This document shows, in pieces, positions 1 through 5,178 of a DNA stretch of 8,895 nt. The stretch is taken from the NCBI GenBank assembly GCA_020832725.1, contig JAFIEC010000429.1:1-8895 (forward strand), given 5' to 3'. Under the pieces are notes generated by a model that saw only the letters and a program-made list of their open reading frames with translations, was not told the origin of the DNA and did not search any database. Source of the stretch: Paracoccaceae bacterium (GTDB lineage Bacteria > Pseudomonadota > Alphaproteobacteria > Rhodobacterales > Rhodobacteraceae). Both the position numbers and the translations under genes were made by a program. Positions within the stretch are counted from its first letter, which is position 1; each line of letters opens with the position of its first letter.

Positions 1-276
1 GCGTCCGGTCTTCTGCTGGATCACGAGCGCGCGCTTCCGGATCTCCGGTCCACTGACCAAGGTGCCGATCTTGATCTTTACGAGATCGCAACCCCGCAAT
101 TTGCTATCGATGGCGAGATCGAACAGCGCACGATCTCGCAAACGGCGTTCGCGATCGAGAAAGAACCTGATTGCCCATACCTGCCGAGGCTTCAGCGCTC
201 GTTTCGCACCAACTCTCTTTCCCGCGTTCCAGGCACGCCGCCCCTGAGAAGCAGGATCAAATCGTGAATGTCCCAT
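1..276 (-). CDS. Small tyrosine recombinase/integrase, N-terminal 92 residues (runs off the left edge)
   Basis: The minus strand is open without a stop from an ATG at 276-274 to base 1, giving 92 residues. An AAGGAGA Shine-Dalgarno lies at 289-283, seven bases before the start, which fixes that start. The visible part contains AWNAGKRVGAKRALKP (residues 15-30), then RDRALFDLAIDSKLRGCDL (47-65), VKIKIG and ending VIQQKTGR. I recognise this as the N-terminal half of a compact (about 200 residues) phage-type integrase that is widespread on alphaproteobacterial plasmids and islands. The arginine of RALFDLAIDSKLRGCDL is probably the first catalytic Arg of the family (inference from its LRxxDLxxL-like context). 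The His-x-x-Arg and Tyr catalytic residues would lie outside the window. The gene catalyses site-specific strand exchange; its target site is not visible. It is transcribed away from the insertion sequence. Confidence 0.85.
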   Translation of the reverse strand, partial: MGHSRFDPASQGRRAWNAGKRVGAKRALKPRQVWAIRFFLDRERRLRDRALFDLAIDSKLRGCDLVKIKIGTLVSGPEIRKRALVIQQKTGR

Positions 277-392
277 GACACGTCTCCTTCGACCACCATT
301 GGCCAGGAGAACAACGCAGTTTGGGAGAGGGCAGATGGGCCGTTATGCAGACTGTCTACAATTGGTTACCGCAGGGCGGAAAGCCGCCTTTA
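277..392. other. Short noncoding stretch between the recombinase and the insertion sequence
   Basis: This carries the recombinase ribosome binding site and presumably its promoter. A small hairpin, GGCGG (375-379) and CCGCC (384-388) with a four-base loop, is followed by TTTA directly against the left end of the insertion sequence. No gene is seen. Confidence 0.5.
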
Positions 393-393
393 G

Positions 394-410
394 GGTCTAA
401 ACCTAATCAC
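394..410 (+). repeat. Left terminal inverted repeat of the insertion sequence
   Basis: GGTCTAAACCTAATCAC. It pairs with the right-end repeat at 1221-1237 with five mismatches. It lies 59 bp upstream of the transposase start. Confidence 0.65.
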
Positions 411-469
411 CCTGTTGAATCTTATTAGCAAATCAGATTCTCTGGCGCGAAACGACGCCGGAGGCAGGG

Positions 470-1224
470 ATGAGCAGACTTTTCTGGTTGAGCGATGAGG
501 CCTGGGGTGCGATCGAGCCGCAACTGCCGAAAAACCAGCCTGGAGCACGTCGAGTCGATGACCGGCGGGTGATTTCGGGGATAATTCACATGCTCAAGTG
601 CGGTGGGCGCTGGGCGGATTGCCCGGCGGAATACGGCCCGTCGACCACGGTCTACAACCGCTGGAACCGATGGAGCCGCCGGGGGATCTGGGCCCGGATC
701 CTCGCGGCGCTGACCGACGAGGGCTGGGTTGCGGAGACGGCCCAGATCGACAGTAGCTACATCAAGGTCCATCGCTGTGCAGGCGGGGCAAAGGGGGGGC
801 GAAAGCCAATGCCATTGGCATCTCGCGTGGTGGCCGGACGACCAAGATCCATGCGCTCGTCGACATTCTCGGCAGACCGCTACGCCTCATCCTCACGCCG
901 GGCAACACATCGGATGTGAAGGCCGCCGATCAGCTGATCGGGGACACCGAAGGCATGAAGCGGCTTATCGCCGATCGGGGCTATGATGCCGACTGCATCA
1001 GAGCCGCACTGCGGCGCCAGAACACGATCCCGGTAATTCCCGGACGCAAGAACCGCAAGCGTGCCATCCGCCACGACGAAACGCGCTACAAGGAACGCTG
1101 GCGTGTCGAGGCGATGTTCTGTCGCCTCAAGGATTTCCGTCGCGTCGCCACCCGCTACGACAAGCTCGCCAGAAACTACCGATCCGCCGTCATGCTCGCA
1201 GCCGCCGTCGCATTCTGGCTATGA
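470..1224 (+). CDS. IS5-family DDE transposase made by -1 frameshift (about 251 residues)
   Basis: A GGAGG at 460-464 precedes the ATG at 470. The first frame encodes the N-terminal helix-turn-helix region (FWLSDEAWGAIEPQLP, residues 5-20; GGRWADCP) and the first catalytic aspartate, D94, in QIDSSYIKVHR. Read alone, this frame goes out of family after residue 110 and stops at 919. A -1 shift at the G7 run (793-799) continues as AKANAIGISRGGRTTKIHAL and then carries the second aspartate D169 (ADRGYD) and the glutamate E214 (RWRVEAMF), ending WL at 1222. The complete DDE triad exists only in the fused product. The protein would cut and join its own element ends. Programmed frameshifting is known for the IS427 group; a simple inactivating mutation is the less likely alternative, because the break falls exactly on a slippery run and both halves are otherwise undamaged. 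Confidence 0.85.
790..800 (+). promoter_or_regulatory. Slippery sequence for -1 ribosomal frameshifting
   Basis: AAAGGGGGGGC: in the first frame the codons are AAG GGG GGG CGA. Slipping back one base re-reads G799 and gives GCG AAA GCC, joining the two parts of the transposase in family-like sequence. This is inferred from continuity of the transposase. Confidence 0.7.
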
Positions 1225-1237
1225 TTGAGTCTGGACC
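1221..1237 (-). repeat. Right terminal inverted repeat of the insertion sequence
   Basis: Read on the minus strand this is GGTCCAGACTCAATCAT. It overlaps the transposase stop codon (1222-1224), as is usual in these compact elements. Confidence 0.65.
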
Positions 1238-1255
1238 GTAGCGAGAAGACAACCA

Positions 1256-1597
1256 TCAGCCTTGTCTGGCGCCGCTTAGCGCTTCTGCGTAAGCCCGCCG
1301 CATCCTCATGATGGTTTCATCCGGTATTTGGAATATGACTTCGTCACGTCGCATATCAATGACTTGAAACACAAGTGTCTCTGTCACGGCGTCGCGAACA
1401 AAACGCGCTTCTGGATGAAAGATTTTTCTATCTTCAGTAGCCCGCTGAAGCGAATTATTTGCAGATTCAAAAGGCTGACTTTCATAATTTGCCTTAGTCT
1501 CCCGATTGTTTATACGAGATGGACTACTTCCTGCGATCTCTAAAATCAGCGCCGTGCGATCAACAGAGCCGATGCCTTGCACATCAATTCTAGCCAT
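1256..1597 (-). CDS. flaG: FlaG-like flagellar protein (113 residues)
   Basis: The start at 1597 is set by a strong GGAGGG at 1611-1606, eight bases upstream. The first about 65 residues are polar and look disordered, with a Ser-rich stretch near 24-29. The C-terminal part reads ETLVFQVIDMRRDEVIFQIP followed by a helical, Arg/Ala-rich tail. That pattern (beta strand, D-x-x-x-x-E-V-I-x-Q-I-P, then helix) is the FlaG family signature. FlaG proteins are encoded beside flagellin or filament cap genes and affect filament length; their mechanism is poorly known. It is divergent from the first flbT and its stop codon is 17 bp from the insertion sequence, so no terminator of its own is visible and its message would run antisense into the transposase. 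The family call rests mainly on the C-terminal 35 residues. Confidence 0.6.
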   Translation of the reverse strand: MARIDVQGIGSVDRTALILEIAGSSPSRINNRETKANYESQPFESANNSLQRATEDRKIFHPEARFVRDAVTETLVFQVIDMRRDEVIFQIPDETIMRMRRAYAEALSGARQG

Positions 1598-1738
1598 ATC
1601 ACAAACCCTCCTTCATGGCTAAACTACAGCGATAATGTAATCGTTTTTATAATTTGATACTGCAAATTTACCAGTAATCCGACCGAAGTCAGCGCCATCC
1701 CTGATGAAGTCAGGAACGGTCACGCGATTTAAATGCTC

Positions 1739-1754
1739 TTAGAGTTTTGTTAAC
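1739..1754 (+). promoter_or_regulatory. Candidate CtrA box upstream of the first flbT
   Basis: TTAG at 1739-1742, seven bases, then TTAAC at 1750-1754. This is the CtrA consensus TTAA-N7-TTAAC with one mismatch. It ends 57 bp before the flbT start, about the same distance as the perfect box before the third flbT. The stretch 1598-1811 also serves the divergent FlaG-like gene; no clear -10 was identified. Confidence 0.45.
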
Positions 1755-1811
1755 GATAACGGACGAAGCTGGGACCAAGATTGCTGTCGTTGTCCAGCCT
1801 TGAGAATATCC

Positions 1812-2231
1812 ATGCCCTTGCAAATCGAACTTGCGCCCAATGAGCGGCTTCTGATTGGCGACATCGCCCTGCGCAATGGTACTCGCCGCTGCCGTCTCAC
1901 ACTTGAGACGCAGGCGCGTATCCTACGCGGCAAGGATATCTTGCTCGAACACGATGCAGATACGCCGGCAAAGCGCCTGTACTTTCTCCTTGAGGCGTAT
2001 TACCTCTCTGGGGATTCTCCTTATTTCGAGCAGCAATTCACCGCCGCCGCCGAGTCGTTCATCAGCCTTTTTCCAGGCCTTGCAGGCAGGGTTGCCGATA
2101 TCTGGAGCGATTTGCACTGTCACGGGAGTTTCAGGGCATTGCGAACCTGTGCTCTTCTGATGGCGGATGAGGCAAGCGTTCTGGCAACCAACGATGCTGC
2201 AAAGCTTAACGACCAAAATGCGGACCGATGA
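1812..2231 (+). CDS. flbT: FlbT, flagellin mRNA regulator, copy 1 (139 residues)
   Basis: I start at the ATG at 1812 (MPLQIELAPNERLLIG), because this matches the usual FlbT N-terminus and the third copy; an upstream in-frame TTG at 1800 adds four unconserved residues. The SD is weak (TTGAGA). The family core is at residues 36-58: RILRGKDILLEHDADTPAK, then RLYF. Roughly half of the first 60 residues match the third copy without gaps. In Caulobacter FlbT binds the 5' leader of flagellin mRNA and promotes its decay; in some other alphaproteobacteria it acts positively. It is a cytoplasmic protein. It is first of a tandem pair with copy 2, with an 81-bp gap that holds a tiny overlapping ORF. The C-terminal third (residues 100-139) differs from the other two copies. 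Confidence 0.85.
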   Translation: MPLQIELAPNERLLIGDIALRNGTRRCRLTLETQARILRGKDILLEHDADTPAKRLYFLLEAYYLSGDSPYFEQQFTAAAESFISLFPGLAGRVADIWSDLHCHGSFRALRTCALLMADEASVLATNDAAKLNDQNADR

Positions 2232-2329
2232 TTCCCGCCACCCCAGAGGCTCATAAGATCACGATCAACGAGCCTTCGCGTGTCACCTCTTTCATCGAGG
2301 AGCCAAAAGACTATGAACATCACGGTTGA
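2228..2329 (+). CDS. Possible 33-residue ORF coupling flbT copies 1 and 2
   Basis: The ATG at 2228 overlaps the stop of flbT copy 1 as ATGA, and the ORF ends at a TGA (2327-2329) beyond the ATG of copy 2 at 2313. The product begins MIPATPEAHKITINEPSR and ends EPKDYEHHG; it has no recognised domain. Such an arrangement would let ribosomes finishing copy 1 be carried to the start of copy 2, whose own AGGAG (2297-2301) is spaced rather far, 11 bases, from its ATG. The peptide could equally be chance. Confidence 0.2.
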   Translation: MIPATPEAHKITINEPSRVTSFIEEPKDYEHHG

Positions 2330-2735
2330 ACTCGCGCCCTACGAGCTTGCCATCATCAACGGCGAAATCATGCGAAACGGTCCAGACCCACAAACCATCA
2401 CACTTGAAGCTGATGCACGCTATCTCAGAGAGTCGGAGATACTCGCAGAACAGGATGCGGATACACCCTCGAAACTGCTCTATCTTGCACTTGAGCACAC
2501 CTATCTGGCGAGAGACAATCACGTGGCGTTGAAGCATCATGTTTTAAAAATTGCTGATGAAATTGCTTTTGCCGCTCCCGAGTTTCAAGGTCTTATCACG
2601 GAGATCGCTGAGGCGATTGCTGATGACGCATTCCGCGACGCATTGAATTTGAGCCGCGATCTCATCGTCACTGAAAAACGACTTCTGGAACAAGCGTTTG
2701 GACCACATTATCTGAAATCGCTTTTGCCACAATGA
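2313..2735 (+). CDS. FlbT paralogue, copy 2 (140 residues), divergent
   Basis: I start at the ATG at 2313 (MNITVELAPYELAIING), which aligns without gaps to the start of copies 1 and 3; the upstream in-frame ATG-like start at 2280 adds 11 unconserved residues. The FlbT core is recognisable (residues 36-58: RYLRESEILAEQDADTPSK, then LLYL), with about half of the first 60 residues shared with copy 1. The basic residues of the core are altered: G-K-D becomes E-S-E at 40-42 and the Arg after the core Lys becomes Leu. If that basic patch contacts RNA, this copy may have changed or lost binding (inference). The C-terminal half is strongly helical and acidic. The gene converges with flagellin on a shared hairpin terminator. 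Confidence 0.75.
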   Translation: MNITVELAPYELAIINGEIMRNGPDPQTITLEADARYLRESEILAEQDADTPSKLLYLALEHTYLARDNHVALKHHVLKIADEIAFAAPEFQGLITEIAEAIADDAFRDALNLSRDLIVTEKRLLEQAFGPHYLKSLLPQ

Positions 2736-2808
2736 TCATCGTTGTCAAAATCAGATCAGCGATCAGAAACGGGGATTTTTTCCTTGCCTTCGGCGCGTAG
2801 AATGAAAA

Positions 2809-2832
2809 CGGCGCCCACAGGCGCCGCTTTTT
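2809..2832. terminator. Bidirectional Rho-independent terminator between flbT copy 2 and flagellin
   Basis: CGGCGCC (2809-2815), loop CACA, GGCGCCG (2820-2826): a perfect 7-bp stem. On the plus strand CTTTTT follows (2827-2832); on the minus strand the stem is followed by TTTT (2808-2805). It lies 73 bp after the flbT stop and 22 bp after the flagellin stop, so it serves both convergent genes. Confidence 0.85.
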
Positions 2833-2854
2833 GCTTGTGACCTGTTGGGTGCAA

Positions 2855-4132
2855 TCAACGCAGCAACTGCAAGACCGCCTGATCAGACCGGGTTGCAAGC
2901 CCCAGCGCCGATTGTCCGAGCTGCTGCTTGGTCTGGAGGGCCAGCGAATTAGCCGCCTCTTCATTCATGTCAGCAAGGACCAGAGAGTCAGCGCCTGCTT
3001 GAAGTGTGTTCACCATGTTTTTTGTGAAGGTCTCGCGATTTTCCAAGATAGTCTGTTGTGTACCGAGCTGGCTTGACAATGAACGGAGATCAGTCATTGC
3101 TCCCTGCAAACTTTGAATCTGATTGTCAATGTTGGCGTTGGAACCAAACATTGTTGCGGTTCCTTCCGCTGCGCCAAGGCGAGCAGCGTCAATGGCACCA
3201 AAGGCGTTACCATTAGCCTGGTTTGCACGCACGGTCAGTTCGGACCGATTGGCTCCGGTCAGTTCATTGAAGATGACATCAAGCGAGTCACCATTCAGGA
3301 GATTGACACCGTTGAAGCCACTATCCTTCGCAAGCTGCTCCAACTCAGTGCGAAGCTCATTATAGCTATTCATGAGTGATTGGCGCACATCACTCAGGTC
3401 ACCTCCAGGGCCAACACGGTTGGGAGTGGAAGCCCCGTCGTTGATAGCGCCGCCGAAGGAATTATTAGCGGCATCAACGCTGATATAGTTTCCTGTAGCA
3501 TTTTCGATCACAAGCTCGAATGCATCACCATTGCCATTCAACTGTGCAACAGCACGAATGCCTTGGGCTGACGCGCCTGTATCATTGTTAATTGCCTCGG
3601 CCAAGGCCCTGGTGCGAGTTTCGCTCTGCTCCAAGTTGGTGCCGGAGGTTCCGAGCGTTGCATCTCTAAGATCCGCGTTGACGGTTACCTCACCAATCTT
3701 ATTAGTGTTCGCGCTGGCAGCAGCGCCTTCTGAAAAAATCTCGAACGTAATAGACCCATTTACAGCGGTGGCGTTCCAGTCAACTGCATCCAGTTCAATG
3801 GCCGCTGATTGCCCCACGGATTCGGATGCATCTTGACGAGCCTGCCGCAACAGACCTGTCATGCCTTCGACATTTTTGGTAATCGCGTCCAAACCCTTGC
3901 TGGCCGCGTCAACGGTCTTCATCGCGTTTCCCATGCCTTGCGTGATCGAACTGAGGTCGTTTGCGCGTGCGCTCAGCCCACGGGATGTAAAAAACGCTGA
4001 AGCATCGTCAAGCGCAGAATTGACCTTCAGGCCTGTTGCGAGCCGCTCCTGCGTTTGGTTCAGAAGATTTGCCGTTCCCTGCAGCGAAAGCAGGTTGTTG
4101 CGCACACCGGCGGAAAGAGTGATCGAGGACAT
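2855..4132 (-). CDS. Flagellin (425 residues)
   Basis: Structural subunit of the flagellar filament, exported unfolded through the flagellar type III system and so lacking a signal peptide. The start at 4132 follows an AAAGGAAG Shine-Dalgarno at 4144-4137. The N-terminal D0/D1 region is clear: MSSITLSAGVRNNLLSLQGT, then ERLATGLKVNSALDDASAF and two heptad-rich helices to about residue 105. Residues about 110-325 are the variable, surface-exposed domain, rich in Ala, Gly, Asn and Thr. The C-terminal D1/D0 region (about 330-425) contains SLSSQLGTQQTILENRETF and ends SDQAVLQLLR. No cysteine is seen. Its long upstream region (about 250 bp to flbT copy 3) holds a hairpin and a CtrA-type box. It is the only flagellin in the window but is flanked by three flbT copies. 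Confidence 0.95.
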   Translation of the reverse strand: MSSITLSAGVRNNLLSLQGTANLLNQTQERLATGLKVNSALDDASAFFTSRGLSARANDLSSITQGMGNAMKTVDAASKGLDAITKNVEGMTGLLRQARQDASESVGQSAAIELDAVDWNATAVNGSITFEIFSEGAAASANTNKIGEVTVNADLRDATLGTSGTNLEQSETRTRALAEAINNDTGASAQGIRAVAQLNGNGDAFELVIENATGNYISVDAANNSFGGAINDGASTPNRVGPGGDLSDVRQSLMNSYNELRTELEQLAKDSGFNGVNLLNGDSLDVIFNELTGANRSELTVRANQANGNAFGAIDAARLGAAEGTATMFGSNANIDNQIQSLQGAMTDLRSLSSQLGTQQTILENRETFTKNMVNTLQAGADSLVLADMNEEAANSLALQTKQQLGQSALGLATRSDQAVLQLLR

Positions 4133-4254
4133 GGTTCTTCCTTTCGTGAGAAATCCTGTTCTAGGACACTTCCATGGAAGCCCAAGGCGTCTTGCCGAAG
4201 TCTTAATGAGAAGCGGGGGATTGAAAACGCCTGCAATAATTTTGGCTGCTGATC

Positions 4255-4294
4255 ATTCTTGGGGACCCGCGAACCCAAGAATTATCTTTTTTTT
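4255..4294 (+). terminator. Hairpin followed by T8 in the flagellin/flbT intergenic region
   Basis: ATTCTTGGG (4255-4263), ten bases, CCCAAGAAT (4274-4282): a perfect 9-bp inverted repeat. On the plus strand TATC and eight T follow (4287-4294), so it has the form of a Rho-independent terminator. No plus-strand gene ends here; upstream on this strand is only the antisense of flagellin. On the minus strand the same repeat would lie in, or at the edge of, the flagellin mRNA leader, 122 bases before the start codon. It may stop antisense transcription, block readthrough into flbT copy 3, or serve as a leader stem-loop for FlbT. Confidence 0.6.
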
Positions 4295-4318
4295 CAACAG
4301 CTTAGAAAGTCAAAGCTT

Positions 4319-4334
4319 TTAAGACTTGATTAAC
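4319..4334 (+). promoter_or_regulatory. Perfect CtrA-type box between flagellin and flbT copy 3
   Basis: TTAA (4319-4322), seven bases GACTTGA, TTAAC (4330-4334), an exact match to the CtrA consensus TTAA-N7-TTAAC. It lies 46 bp before the flbT copy 3 start and 186 bp before the flagellin start on the other strand, so it could act on either gene. CtrA is the master regulator of flagellar genes in many alphaproteobacteria. A possible minus-strand -10, GATAAT, is at 4286-4281; its position relative to the box is not ideal. Confidence 0.55.
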
Positions 4335-4380
4335 CATAAGCATGGAAAAATCACCCTTGGCGAATTAAAGGATGACTCTG

Positions 4381-4770
4381 ATGGCCCTACAGATCGATTT
4401 GCGCCCGCATGAACGGCTGATTGTCGGAAATACCATAGTCCACAATGGCAAGCGCGAAACCACCCTCTTCATCGAAACGCAAGAGCGCGTCATGCGCGGA
4501 CGCGACATCATGCAGGAAGATGAAGCGAATACCCCGTGCAAGCGGCTCTACCTGTGTGTGCAGATGATGTATCTCTCGACAGATCCGGCACCTTACGAAG
4601 ACGTGTTTCGGGAGATCGCCACGCCGCTGATGCGGGATGTGCCCGATCTTCGTCGGCAGATTCTCGACATCATCGATGAATTGTCAGTTCCCGATCATTA
4701 CCGAGCCTTGCGGGCCTGCCGGGACTTGATCAAGGCCGAAGCCGCCTTGCTGCAAAAGGCCGACACCTGA
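4381..4770 (+). CDS. flbT: FlbT, flagellin mRNA regulator, copy 3 (129 residues)
   Basis: The ATG at 4381 is chosen over the in-frame ATG at 4372 because AAAGG (4367-4371) is well spaced for 4381 and the resulting MALQIDLRPHERLIVG aligns with copy 1. The FlbT core is at residues 36-58: RVMRGRDIMQEDEANTPCK, then RLYL. About half of the first 60 residues match copy 1, and the length and C-terminus (RALRACRDLIKAEAALLQK) are those of ordinary FlbT, so this is the most canonical of the three. Predicted role: binding flagellin leader RNA and tuning its stability or translation. It is divergent from flagellin and directly downstream of the perfect CtrA-type box, so the regulator and its target would share a control region. 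Confidence 0.85.
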   Translation: MALQIDLRPHERLIVGNTIVHNGKRETTLFIETQERVMRGRDIMQEDEANTPCKRLYLCVQMMYLSTDPAPYEDVFREIATPLMRDVPDLRRQILDIIDELSVPDHYRALRACRDLIKAEAALLQKADT

Positions 4771-4809
4771 GCGATCATTATTCACCGAAGTGATTGCCTC
4801 GCGGCTGCG

Positions 4810-4823
4810 AACAGACGTCTGTT
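4810..4823. repeat. Perfect 14-bp palindrome, possible operator
   Basis: AACAGACGTCTGTT is identical to its reverse complement. It lies 39 bp after the stop of flbT copy 3. A dimeric regulator site is one possibility; nothing in the window identifies the protein. Confidence 0.4.
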
Positions 4824-5000
4824 TCGATATCTCCAGGCAAAGCCGGATGCCCTGTCTGGGCTGAGGCACGGGCGTCTAGAGCGGTCAAACCATACCCTGC
4901 CCTGCCCGATTTTCGTGGTCTACCCACATGTGTTCGGGGCACCCGCCTCGGCACCCAAAAACCGGCAAAATTCGAATAATGACCGTAATTCTGGATTTTA

Positions 5001-5015
5001 TTGTGCATTGCACAA
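5001..5015. repeat. 15-bp palindrome upstream of the relaxase
   Basis: TTGTGCA, T, TGCACAA: perfect 7-bp arms about a single base, with an A-run following. It is suitable for a dimeric repressor or for the relaxosome. It lies 163 bp before the chosen relaxase start. Confidence 0.45.
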
Positions 5016-5030
5016 AAAGACGGGCTTCTG

Positions 5031-5050
5031 TGTTACGTCTAGTAGGTTTT
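5031..5050 (+). other. Weak candidate origin of transfer
   Basis: TAGTAGGTT at 5040-5048 matches the pMV158 MobM nick core TAGTGTGTT (recalled from memory) at 7 of 9 positions and lies just upstream of a MobV-type relaxase, where these origins usually are. The flanking inverted repeat of the pMV158 origin is not evident, so this is a suggestion only. Confidence 0.25.
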
Positions 5051-5178
5051 TTTTCTTTCCTTGAATCCCTGTTTCAATCCAGCCGCCCAATCTGCCCTCG
5101 CTTGCAACCAGACTCGTAGGCGCTTCTTTCTTGCTAATCATGAAGGCATCATGCTTCCAAGATTATGCGAGTGTGATC

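Larger units (their letters stand above)
393..1238 (+). mobile_element. IS5-family (IS427-like) insertion sequence, about 846 bp
   Basis: The element encloses one frameshifted DDE transposase. Imperfect terminal inverted repeats are present: 394-410 reads GGTCTAAACCTAATCAC and the reverse complement of 1221-1237 reads GGTCCAGACTCAATCAT, matching at 12 of 17 positions. A TA dinucleotide lies at 391-392 and again at 1239-1240, which would be the short target duplication of this group. The exact ends may differ by a base because the outermost base is not matched. The size and the two-frame transposase fit the IS427 group of IS5. The element sits 17 bp from the stop of the FlaG-like gene and separates the recombinase module from the flagellar module. 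Because every required part is present it could still be active. Confidence 0.8.
4771..5178. other. Gap between flbT copy 3 and the relaxase
   Basis: No credible gene. It holds a 14-bp perfect palindrome at 4810-4823, a 15-bp palindrome at 5001-5015, a T8 run at 5047-5054 and a weak oriT-like core. Open frames here (for example 76 residues on the minus strand, 5008-4778) have no recognisable domain. Confidence 0.5.

Noticed and set aside
1256..1597. Considered as the missing flaF beside flbT
   Set aside because: The C-terminal strand-EVIxQIP-helix pattern is that of FlaG and the sequence does not resemble FlaF as I remember it.
3861..4322. 153-residue open frame on the plus strand
   Set aside because: Antisense to the flagellin N-terminus and its leader.
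4778..5008. 76-residue open frame on the minus strand
   Set aside because: No domain and no clear ribosome binding site, although it is not contradicted by another gene.
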